Shown one piece after another: positions 1-9,538 of a stretch of 24,679 nucleotides of DNA; the stretch's first letter is position 1; each line of letters starts with the position of its first letter. Where the stretch lies: NCBI GenBank assembly GCA_011763485.2, contig JAANSK020193321.1, positions 1-24,679 on the forward strand, read 5' to 3'. The notes below the pieces were generated by a model. It searched no databases and was not told the DNA's origin. It worked only from the letters and a program-made list of their open reading frames with translations. Position numbers and translations under genes: made by a program. Origin of the DNA: Isoetes engelmannii. Lineage: Eukaryota > Streptophyta > Lycopodiopsida > Isoetales > Isoetaceae.

Positions 1-429
1 TGCGGGGTACATGACATATCTATGGCATGTACCAGTGACGTGACATACATATTATATGGTATTTATACCGTATAATATTATGGAACGTCACATGGTCCGA
101 TGAGGCAGGAGGAGATAAGTCCCCTCCAAGATACGATGAATCCCTGGGCGACTAGAGGATCATGATGGCACACGTCCTTCCTCGCCTTACTCCTCTTATG
201 CCTAGCCAGGACGGCCAGGGCGACACTTGCTAACTAGGCGAGTCAGGGTGGCACCTTAACTCGGCGAGTGTCGAACCCATTCTCGGCCCTTATGAAGTGA
301 CTGAGTATAAGCTTGGTCCACCACGAGTTCCCCTGTAGCCATGCTCAGTAGGGTCTTGCCCTCCATTCGTCATCGTATCCTGTTGTCTGGTGTTCAATCA
401 CCCCATAGTTCCTGTAACGGGCCCATATC

Positions 430-1030
430 GCTCGAGTATTCGACCCTTGAATGTGCCTGTGGGGCGTTCCCGAGACACTGGCATAAATGGGTAGAAGCGA
501 CTACTCATAAACGTCTAGACAGTTTTGTCCAGTTGGTTAAGGGCATGTCGGTTAGGAATGTTACAATTGGTATTAGAGTAGGTCTCGAGTTCGAGTCTCC
601 ATGGGTGCCTATATGCATGTGTAACTTAGTAACCTTGGTAACCACCCAGTCAGTGGTGTACTGGTTAAGTCATTTGTCTTGGATGCTCGAGGATGAGCAT
701 AGTTCTAGTGGGAGAGATTAATGGGCCCATGGTAGACTGCTCGAGTATTCGACCCTTGCCTGTGGGGCATTCCCGAGACACTAGCATAAATGGGTAGAAG
801 CGACTACTTATATACTGGTTAAGTCATTGTCTTGGATGCTCGAGGACGAGCATAGTTCTAGTGGGAGAGATTAATGTGCCCATGGTAGACTGCTCGAGTA
901 TTTGACCCTTCCCTGTGAAGCGTTCCCGAGACACTGGCATAAATGGGTAGAAGCGACTACTCATAAACGTCTAGACGGTTTTGCCCAGTTGGTTAAGGGC
1001 ATGTCGGTTAGGAACATTACAGTTCCCCCA
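430..1030. repeat. Tandemly rearranged retroelement/SINE modules
   Basis: Two short modules alternate. Module A starts with ctcgagtattcgacccttg or close variants and runs to gggtagaagcgactact; it occurs at about 430-508, 739-808 and 893-961. Module B starts at tactggttaagtca, contains a gatgctcgaggaygagcat block and agtgggagagattaatg, and occurs at about 659-738 and 812-891. B1+A2 and B2+A3 therefore form a tandem pair of about 153 bp. The purine run in module B, just after a short coding-like stretch, resembles the polyprotein end and polypurine tract of plant Ty3/gypsy elements; that interpretation is inference. A tRNA-like segment follows A1 (about 525-600), and a shortened version follows A3 (about 975-1030). 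Confidence 0.6.
521..600 (+). mobile_element. Possible tRNA-derived SINE head
   Basis: The segment has an A-box-like gtccagttggttaagg (527-542) and a good B-box-like agttcgagtct (588-598), about 45 bases apart. That order and rough spacing fit an internal pol III promoter of a tRNA-derived SINE. No cloverleaf can be folded, so it is not a functional tRNA. A second copy at about 975-1030 keeps the A-box part and lacks the B box. It could instead be a chance match inside an LTR element. Confidence 0.35.
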
Positions 1031-1039
1031 GGTGGGCTC

Positions 1040-3870
1040 TATGCACAGGCTGAATAATAATGGGAATTATAGGAGCTAAGCTAAAAGCATCATCTAATAA
1101 TAGGCTTCTAAGTCTCTATCCCCCCTTTCCAATACATAAGAGGTGTGAAGTACAAGAGATTGATAACAAGAGATTAACATCTAATCCTAATCATACATCT
1201 AATGTATAGTTAGGGTTCATTGATTAGGGTTCAAAATTGGAACTAAAGTTCTAGGATAGCTCTATTGGGAGTACGACATGCTAACTCATCTGGATTGCTG
1301 GATCTTAGATGATCTATCTAACTATCTACTCGAGATACTTGTTCATGATGAACTGCCTCCTGCTCCTGGGGTCTCTATCTCTCTCCAGGATCTTCGGAGT
1401 AGACGCTCCTTAGGCTGCTACATGCATGCTCCTAGGCCGGCTTCGATACATGCTGTTGTCGAAGACTATCCTTGAATTAGAACTCTCGAGACAATTCGAG
1501 GTTCAGATAGAAGGTGGAGCGAAAAGTGTGTTGGGTCTAGAGTTTGGCCTTAAATACATTAGGTTTACATGTTAGCACACTTGGCTCCAATGGAATGCTG
1601 CCACGTGGCAATACACCTAAAAGGTGTATCCATGTGAATAAATGGGATTCTTACCTAAGGTTAGCTGAGTTATGTAGATAACTTGGCCTTGCACCTCGCT
1701 AGGTATGGCCTAATACCATGTATACAAGTCGTGTAAGATGACTTGTATGGTGACGTGGCCATACAATATACTATGCATACCATATATTTTAGTGGAATGT
1801 CACAGACAGCGATCGGATCACGACAAGGAGCAGAAACATGAATTGGAATATGAATAAGAGCGAAGTCAGAAGCCCACGATACCTTATGAATTGGTATAGA
1901 CATTGATGCTGAGGCAGGGATTGCAGACAAACTGGGACTAGATTCATAAAAGAGAAAAGATCTAGAACATTAATCAAACTGTGGGTTATGCAATGCAAGC
2001 CATGGAAGGCATAAGACTACTGGCACATGCGGGATAGCGATGAGATTGAAGGAAATGCTACAAGACGCTCCCTCAAACAAAACCTGAAAAGATGCAGTAC
2101 ATTATGTGATTGAGCCCGAGGAGATCTCACCTCCATCACACCGACAGAATTGGAGTGCTCAACTCTGCTTCTAGGAATGCATGGCATGTTTAGAAGCGAA
2201 CACACTATCAAGTTGCGTCAATGATTCCAATGTCCCGACCTCTGGCTTCAATGATATTGGGATGGGAAACTCCTTACTGACCTTATCCGAAGGAATAAAC
2301 CCTCCATTACATGTAGGGGGAATATGAGGAATGGCGACCAGTCGTTGAGAGACTCCAACACTCGGATCGAACTCTAAAGTTTGCCGACTGATTGGGGTGC
2401 TTAACAAGACATTTGCAAGCAATACAGCCAGCCTCACCACAATAGAGGCAGAGGTTAGCCTCTCTTTGGTGCTACTTCTCGGCTGCAGATAAGGGTCCTT
2501 GAACCACACAGTCAATTTGCATAGGCACCGGGCCATCTACTTTAAGGGGCGTGGATGGTGCAGAAGTTGTTGTGACTACTGGAGCTTGTAGAAAAAGGGA
2601 AATGGACTGATTCCAGCTTTCTTGCCTATGCTAAAAAAGACGGTTATCACAATGAATTCCAAACTTAATAGCTTCATCTAAGGTTCTGGGATCCTCCATA
2701 GACAGCAACATCTTTCACAATGCTCGCAAGGGTGATGTTCATTCATTGTTACATCGTGATAAACACACACAAATGCAACATACACAGAAGCTCCTACCTC
2801 GATTTTGACTTAAAAGGGGAATAGAGTGACGACAAATGGCATCAAGATATCAAAAGACAAAATTCTAGCAATAGAATTATCTGGCAATAGAACAATAGCT
2901 AGGGTGGTCCACTCTATCTGCCGCTCATGCGCGTTGTTTGCAGATAGATTGAACCATGAAGAGTGGTGACTGTAGCCTACTAGAGACATAATCCCTACGG
3001 ACTACTCTAGGTTTGCATCTCACCTAGTCTGCTGAGGGAGGAATGAGATACCGTGATACAACACGTTCGTATACGACTCAACCCCATTGGGATGACGCAT
3101 CCTCTAGGAGGTGTCAAACCCATACTTTACTCACACGTCGTGGTGATAGACTATTAGGTCTAGCCCGCTGCATAGCGAGAGTAGCTAGAACGGTCCAAGG
3201 TTCCAATCATAGCCATCAAGGCCTCCCTTGTTCATTTCAGTTACTGTTCTTTCTCATCAAGTGGACTCTTATGCATAGATTGAATTAATTATAAAGTATG
3301 AGGTCTTAGACTAGGAAGCATCGCCATTCAAAAATTTGTTGGAAATGGGCTTGCAAAGAAGGTAAATAAATGGTTATGCAGGAAGCTACTGACATTAAAT
3401 TTATTACACGTACTCATCAGAAAATGTGTACTAGTACCACGTATTACATGGTGCTTTATTCTATGTATGTGTATTACATGTGGCAGAGAGTTAACTTCTC
3501 TACTACAACGTTGGCCAAACTCAAACTTGTGACCTCATATGATTTTTGGGTTATCTAAAGTCCTCTCCCTAGACCATATCCCAAAGGGACTAGGGCTTGG
3601 TTGAAGGTATAGTGCCTTAAATCACATTTGTTTGGAGCTTTATAGGTGGTGAAATTCCAAAGCTGAATGGCCATTTTTGCACAAGGTTCCTTTTCAAGAT
3701 CCTCCTTCAGGTCCATATCCCGTACATGGATAGATTGGCACAAGGAGGAATCGAGTTGAGTAAGATCAAAACCAATTGATTACAAAAACATGATTTCTTG
3801 TGGGAGGGAAATTGTGTGATCAGTGTGATATTTTTGAAACGCCTAGAGAATTTTTTGCTGATTTGTTTTA
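1040..3870. other. Long stretch with no recognisable gene
   Basis: No frame here has a recognisable domain or convincing exon chain. A minus-strand frame at 2171-2536 stays open for 121 codons and continues weakly into 2017-2211, so it may be remnant coding sequence of an old element, but the family was not recognised. The segment at about 1748-1803 (gtgacgtggc...gaatgtcaca) resembles 33-92 near the left edge, which suggests two copies of a promoter-like (LTR U3?) piece. A perfect CCACGTGG lies at about 1600-1607. Otherwise this is AT-rich intergenic sequence with scattered stops. Confidence 0.4.
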
Positions 3871-3876
3871 TATTGT

Positions 3877-3949
3877 GACCGCGTGGCCCAATGGATAAGG
3901 CGCTGGTCTACGAAACCAGAGATTCTGGGTTCGATCCCCAGCGTGGTCG
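3877..3949 (+). tRNA. trnR-ACG: tRNA-Arg(ACG)
   Basis: This is a 73-base, intron-less cloverleaf. The acceptor stem GACCGCG (3877-3883) pairs with CGTGGTC (3942-3948) with one G-T wobble, and the discriminator is G3949. The D arm contains cccaatggataagg. The anticodon stem CTGGT/ACCAG encloses loop CTACGAA, giving anticodon ACG at 3910-3912 (A34 is normally edited to inosine and reads CGU/CGC/CGA). The T stem CTGGG/CCCAG encloses TTCGATC, which also serves as the B box. No CCA is encoded, as expected for a eukaryotic nuclear tRNA gene. A TTTTT pol III stop follows at 3953-3957. Sequence and fold match plant cytosolic tRNA-Arg(ACG). Confidence 0.96.
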
Positions 3950-3952
3950 TTA

Positions 3953-3957
3953 TTTTT
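3953..3957 (+). terminator. Pol III T-run terminator of tRNA-Arg
   Basis: Five consecutive T residues lie four bases after the tRNA discriminator base, the usual RNA polymerase III stop. They also mark where transcription from the tRNA should end before the downstream plastid bS20 gene. Confidence 0.85.
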
Positions 3958-4076
3958 CACAAATGTTCTTTTTTTCGCGTTTCTTTTCAAAGCCGTCAAT
4001 CTGCAGGGCAAAATAGGATGAGGGATGTTTGGCCAAAAACCTCCACAAGCAAAATCTCCGGCATCGACTTTATGCC

Positions 4077-4792
4077 ATGGCAATAGCCATGGCGTCTTCT
4101 TGCTGCTGTGCCGCTTTTGCAACTCTATCTCTTTCTAAACCTGCAGCACAACAATCTAGTATCGGATTAAGCACCAAATTGTCTGCGTTCTCGCAGAGTT
4201 CCCTTTTTGGCACCAAAATCGCTTCTCGAGGTCGGTATTTACAATCAACATGCAGCATTTTGTTTTGGATTTCTTATCTGAGTTTCTCGAAATGCAGGAT
4301 TTGATTGTGGTAAACTTGAACGCAAAAATGCATCAAGTTTGAGGGTTTTGGCCGCGGAGGAGAAAAAGACAGAGGTCAAGAAGAAGGTGCCCTCTGCAGT
4401 CAAAAGAGCCCTTAAAGCTAAAGAGAAGCGTGTCTATCACAGAGCAAGAAAATCAGAGATGAACACCCGTATGAAAAAGGTAAGTCTCACTTTCTCACAT
4501 TGATGTGCTTTAGACAAGAATACCTAAAATTGATTTGCAATTTGTATTTTCAAAGGTTTTCCTTGCGCTTCAGAAACTGAAAAAAGCGCCTGATGCAAAG
4601 CCTGATGATCTCATACCTGTAGAGGTTTTAATTGGGGAAGCTTATTCAATTATTGACAAGTCTGTAAAGGTTCATACAATACACAAGAATAAGGGTGCTC
4701 ATAGGAAATCCCGTCTTGCGCGTGCCAAGAAAGATCTTGAAATGCAGCTTGGTTGGTATACTCCAGAACCAGCAGTAGCAGAACAGACTTGA
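4077..4792 (+). CDS. RPS20: Plastid 30S ribosomal protein bS20 precursor (nuclear-encoded)
   Basis: The exons are 4077-4230, 4298-4479 and 4556-4792. Introns of 67 and 76 bp are GT-AG in phases 1 and 0. The product is 190 residues. Residues 1 to about 70 are rich in Ser, Ala and small residues with almost no acidic residues, as in a chloroplast transit peptide; a plausible processing point is near RVLA-AEE. The mature part matches bS20: a Lys/Arg-rich helix with VYHRARKSEMNTRMKK (about 97-112), then IGEAYSIIDKSVKVHTIHKN and GAHRKSRLARAKKDLE. bS20 binds 16S rRNA in the small subunit and supports plastid translation. ATG 4077 has G at -3 and G at +4. ATG 4089 is an in-frame alternative, and a four-codon ORF (4072-4086) overlaps the start. 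Length fits the plant family (about 200 residues). No lesion is seen. Confidence 0.95.
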
Positions 4793-5810
4793 TTTACAAA
4801 AGAGTAACCTAGTTTTGTACATCTCATTGTGGCAAACAACAGGAGTGCCACTTTTCTGGCATTTTCATTCTTTAGAGAAGATTCTTGTGATCAAGGACAA
4901 TGTAAATGTTCATTTTGAGGAAGAAAGGACGAAATGCTGTAAGTTCTAGTGGCAATTGCATGGATCAAAAACACATTGCATGTCAGGCATCTAAGGAATT
5001 GGTGTTATTTTAACAATGTGTGGTATGTGTGGTCATGCAAAGGTTTTTAGAACATTTGAAGTAGATTAAATAAGCATTGTTATGTTATGATCATATCAAT
5101 AGTATATTTAATGTTCTAGTAAAATGTAGTGTCAATCATTACAGCAATATTGACAGTAGCAAATTAGAACCCCATTACTATTGTCACTCTTTCATAAAGT
5201 CTTTGGGCAGGCTTAGATTGATGGCAATGATCATAGCCAACATTTTCTTGTTGCTGGGAGTAACAGATATCCTCCGAGAATGGTTTTGTGACAAACTGCC
5301 CACTGAGGAGTTTGACTCTAATTGAATCTTATGTAGAAGAGATGTGGTTTAAAACTACGGCTTTTATAACAGAGCGATAGACCATATGTTAATTTGTTCA
5401 AACAGATATAGGCATTGTGCTGTGAGCATAGACCTGGTTAGCAAGTCCATGGAAGCCATCATATGAAACAAATCATAAGAAAAAGTAAATGAATCTGTAA
5501 TTTTAACTTTGATAAACAGTTGTACCAGTATTGCAATAGTTGTGAACAAAGAATAAACAATTCAAAACTGTAGCGGCTGTTTAGGCTGATCACTGTACTT
5601 ACCATGAGAAAATGTGAACTTATGGTAATAAATATCTACGTGTTTGACTAAAGGAGAAAAAAAGTAACATGCTTAAGATGCCAAAGGACAAGTGAAGGCA
5701 TTCTAAATCTTTGTTGCAAGTTAAGTGCCGAACACGAGGTTATAAATCCGGGAAGTCTTTTGGAAAGTCTTCACGTCTTGACAAACCAAGCCTAGAAGAC
5801 ACATGCATTG
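4790..5810. repeat. Tandem duplication, copy 1 (3' flank of RPS20)
   Basis: This tract begins at the RPS20 stop codon and is repeated in the same order at 5811-6840. Shared landmarks include taacctag, cacttttcyggcattt, gtgatcaagg with caatgtaaa, gttatgttatgatc, cattacagcaatay, ggttagcaagt, gttgcaagtt and gtcttttggaaagtcttcac. It ends at aagcctagaagacacatgcat. The copies are clearly diverged, with many small indels. No coding potential is conserved between them; frames such as 5077-5325 are not preserved in copy 2. Confidence 0.8.
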
Positions 5811-6840
5811 CCTGGTTCAAAAGCAGCATAACCTAGTTCTGTTCATCGGGTGTCACTTTTCCGGCATTTCCATGGTTTTTGTGATCAAGGGCAATGTAAA
5901 ATGCTGCTTCTGAGGAGGAAAATACGTAGTGGTGTTTAGTAGCAAATGCATGGTTTAAAAGCATGTTGCATATCAGGCATCTGTGTTCTTTTTAAATGTG
6001 TACTATGTGATCATACAAAATCTAGAACATGCATTTATGTTCTTTTTAAATGTGTAATATGTGGTTATGCAAAATCCAGAAAATTTGGCAGGAGTTAAGT
6101 ATATATTTCTATTGTTATGTTATGATCTATTAATTCCATATATAATGTTCTAGGAAAGTGTAGAGTCAACCATTACAGCAATACTGGCAGTAGCAGATGA
6201 AAACCCGATTGCCCTTCACAATGTCTTCGGGCAGGATTACTAGATTTATGGGCACATGGTTATAGTCAACATTGTCTTATTGCTAGGAATAACAGTGAGT
6301 GCTGTGGATGTACAACAGATGAGGATCTGAACAACAAAGCCATAAGTTCAGATCTGGTCAAACAAAACTTAGGCACTTGTTGTGGCGTATGATGAAGCAC
6401 TCTGCACAGAATTTGAGGCCAAGCATAAACCCGGTTAGCAAGTACGTGGAAGCTATCATCTGAAAGAAATTAAAGATAGAAACTTGTAACAATATTTGTG
6501 CACGTTTGCTGCCAGCAGTGACCATGTGAAAAAAAGAACAACAATTCAGAGCTGCAGTGGCTGTTAGGCTGGCCGAAATTTGGCTGTAGTTTCCAAAACC
6601 GCTGTGAAACTAGAAAATCTAAGCCTAGGATAATAAATAATATCTACACGTTTGTATTGCTGAAGAAGTGAAAGACTAAAGCAGCAACCATGTAACGTGC
6701 TTGACAAAGGACAAGTTAAGGGATACAAAAACCTTTGTTGCAAGTTTAAGTGCTGGAAACGAGGTTTTAAGTCTTTTGGAAAGTCTTCACGCCTTGAAGC
6801 AAATGCATGGGACAAGAAGCCTAGAAGACACAAATGCATA
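5811..6840. repeat. Tandem duplication, copy 2
   Basis: This is the second, diverged copy of the 4790-5810 tract, collinear along its length and ending in aagcctagaagacac, aaatgcat at about 6818-6840. It has its own short local repeat of atgttctttttaaatgtgta near 5985-6060. The RPS20 coding sequence itself was not duplicated; similarity starts at or just after the stop codon. The tract forms most of the space between RPS20 and the root-cap gene. Confidence 0.8.
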
Positions 6841-7073
6841 GGAAACGAGGAGATGAAAGGATAAAAAATCCGTAAGCACTCAAGAAGAGCTCCATTATGG
6901 AGATGAGGATCTTGGTATCAGCAGAATCCAAGTCAACCATAAGAAAATAAAGGGAAGAACGCTCTGAGAACCTCACCACATAGTAAACTAAGGGATTGAG
7001 CATCAGAAGGCATGTGCTGGACACCGAAGGGAGTTAATGCTGTTGACTTAAACCCTGATTCCCTTGATTCCAT

Positions 7074-7083
7074 TCTATAAATA
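7074..7083 (+). promoter_or_regulatory. TATA box of the root-cap-like gene
   Basis: TCTATAAATA lies 56-65 bases upstream of the ATG at 7139, which puts a transcription start near 7110 and gives a short 5' UTR. A TTGACTT W-box-like core (7043-7049), the type bound by WRKY factors, sits about 30 bases further upstream. The TATA match is strong; the W-box role is inference. Confidence 0.7.
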
Positions 7084-7138
7084 AAACACTAACTGCCTAG
7101 TTCAAGTTCAAAAGTTCAAGCTTACCTCAAGCTCAGCT

Positions 7139-8202
7139 ATGGCGTCCATGCTGGTTCCGGTGGCTCTGGTATTGCTGCTGGCCATGGCTGTGCATACTGC
7201 CTACGCCGTCTACAGCTACGACAATTTTCCTTGCAGTAAAACCCCTGGGCTTTGCCAGTGGATGAGCATTCCTTGCCCTAAAGACTGCTCTCAAAAGTGC
7301 GCCTTCAACTGCAGAACTTGCAGCAGCAACTGTGGTATGTAAACTTTCTATTGCCTTATGGTTTATGGTTGATCTTGTCTCCTGATATCAGCCCCCCTCA
7401 CCCCCATGTCATAGGTTGCAACCGTAAGGGCGCAGTTTGCCAAGATCCTCGCTTCATAGGCGCTGATGGTGTCATGTTCTACTTCCATGGCAAACGTGAC
7501 CAATCCTTTTGCCTCGTCTCCGACGCCGATCTGCATATCAATGCTCTGTTTATCGGCAAGGAACGAGATGCAGGAAAGAGTAGAGACTTCACTTGGGTGA
7601 AGTCCCTAGGCATCATGTTTGGATCCCATAAACTCTATGTTGGAGCCAAGAAAGTTGGTCCTTGGGATGAAGATGCTGATAACCTCGCCTTAGTTCTCGA
7701 CTCTACTCCCATTGTCCTAACCGTAGCCACGGGATCAACTTGGATGGACCTTGAATCCGGTCTCCAAATTATTAGAAATAAGGCCACCAATGCAATATCT
7801 TTAGAACTGGAGGGACGGTTCTCTATTGAAGTCGTAGTAGTTCCCATCACAGCTCAAGAGTCTCGTGTTCATAACTATGGTATAACAAAGGATGATTGCT
7901 TTGCCCATTTGGATCTACACTTTAAGTTCTTCAACCTCACACCGAAGGTCCATGGTGTCCTTGGACACACTTATGCCCCTGGATTTGTAAGCAAAGTAAA
8001 GCGATCTGTTGCTATGCCAATCATGGGTGGTGATGACTTGTATGCTACTTCCTCCCTATTTGCCTCAGATTGTCTTGTTTCACAATTTGGACACCATGTT
8101 GTACCTTTGGATCAAGATATTGAGATGGATCAACAACACGAGGTGCATTTGCCCTCCCTTGAATGTGGTTCTGGAGGTGCTGGCATGGTTTGTCGACGAT
8201 GA
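7139..8202 (+). CDS. Secreted root-cap/LEA-like protein (Root_cap domain family)
   Basis: The exons are 7139-7334 and 7415-8202. The 80-bp intron is GT-AG, phase 1, and splits a Gly codon. The product is 327 residues. Residues 1-23 form a signal peptide (hydrophobic LVPVALVLLLAMAV, cleavage likely after AYA). A Cys-rich segment follows, with ten Cys between 32 and 74. Next comes the family signature DPRFIGADGVMFYFHG and a long beta-rich region, ending in the Root_cap-type C-terminus with GHTYAPGF, a SLFASDC stretch and LECGSGGAGMVCRR. Plants carry this family as root-cap or late-embryogenesis-abundant-related secreted proteins; the biochemical role is not established. The start is fixed by the signal peptide and a GNNATGG context. 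The reading frame is intact. Confidence 0.9.
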
Positions 8203-9538
8203 ACATCCTTTTGATATCCCATGTATAAAAATACGTGAAATAAAACAAGTTCCCTATGGTAAAATAATACGGGGCATCCTATTTAAGACCCAAATGTATA
8301 GAAGCACTAGAAACAAAATAAGTTTTCAATAGAAAATAGCATGTGGACGGTAAGTAGAATATATGTAGCATTTGTTTATTTTCTTAAACTCGCACGTCGT
8401 TATTTGTACACTAGCAACAAATTAATGCCCCATTTAGATGTCTCAAGTGGGATTCATTCTAGTCTTTTTTTTTTTTCCTTCTTATTTTAATGTTGAAGGA
8501 CGAAAAATATTTATCAATCAAAGGGAAACATTACAAGATGCACATATCTCATCTAGCTATGTAAGCACAAGAAAATGCTTATGAAACACAAGTCTGATGT
8601 GTAATTACTCCAACATAGAAGACTAATGATAAGAATTTATTTGAAGATACTGAATCCAAATATGGTACTCACTTCTTGCTCGAGGTACATCACTATATTG
8701 ATGCCTTTTGAAGAAACTTAATAAAATGGAAAAGTAAGTATTGCATGTTAGTTTTAATATCTATAGATTTAACTCAACAAATGGAGCTGTTGTTTGGAAG
8801 AGATTGAAGGTGTGGAACAAACTTGTATTAGGAATTTAACAAGTGCTTTGCAAATATTTTGAAGATTGCCCTTATTAAAAAAAAAAAAAAAAGAGTGGCA
8901 AAGGTGATGGGAAACCCATACAAAAAAATGTGACGATCCCTACATCTATAGGGTCGAGTCGCCTCCTGTCGTGCCTGCCCCTCGGGGCATGGGGTAACCC
9001 CCCGTCTGGCTGGCTTACCATCACCAATTGTCATGACAAGCGCATCTCTTTATCGTGCCATTGCGCCATGTGGGCCCCACGTGCGTCTCCAGTGGTCGTG
9101 CACCGGAAGTCCGCTGATTGTTGTCGATTGACCCCAGTCGTTAGCCATGCTGTCTACTATCATGTGATTGGTGTCTGACACTTTGTAGCAGTGTTCCACA
9201 CTCATGCATGCGTAAAGATATCTGATCCGGCCAAATCCGTTGCTGAATTGAATGTTGCTTGCTTGAATTCGCCCAATTTGGCACTCGATTACCAGAACCG
9301 AATTCGAATAACCAGCTCCCGCTATGGCACCCATCAAGATAAAAACCAGCCTCGGTTTCAAATTTGCACTCTCCTCCGAAAGCAGGCTGTGAAGAACACG
9401 ACATAATTTATAGTTTCGACCAGAAGACGGGGGGAACTGGATGGTGAACCAAGCGCTGGTGTGCCCTCTGCGATGAAGAGAGCCAGTGCACTCAGGCGGC
9501 TGCGTCGTACTCCACGGATTAGTGTTTCCGCCACTACA
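8203..9538. other. Intergenic stretch without a gene
   Basis: AT-rich 3' flank of the root-cap gene, with an AATAAAA-like signal near 8237-8243. A 17-base A run at 8877-8893 may be the tail of an old retroposed sequence. From about 8930 the base composition becomes more GC-rich (gtcgtgcctgcccctcgggg and a C-run near 8998-9003), continuing to about 9540. That part may be the 5' leader of the transposon that follows. Short frames here show no domain. Confidence 0.4.

Noticed and set aside
4029-4304. Longer RPS20 N-terminus from 4029
   Set aside because: 4029 is TTG, not ATG. The first in-frame ATG is 4077, and the frame past 4230 is intron.
5077-5325. Small protein gene in the RPS20 3' flank
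   Set aside because: The duplicated copy at about 6110-6310 does not keep the frame, and composition looks noncoding.
7297-8202. Single-exon start at 7297 for the root-cap gene
   Set aside because: It lacks the signal peptide and reads through the 80-bp intron. The two-exon model restores the Cys-rich segment and joins in phase.
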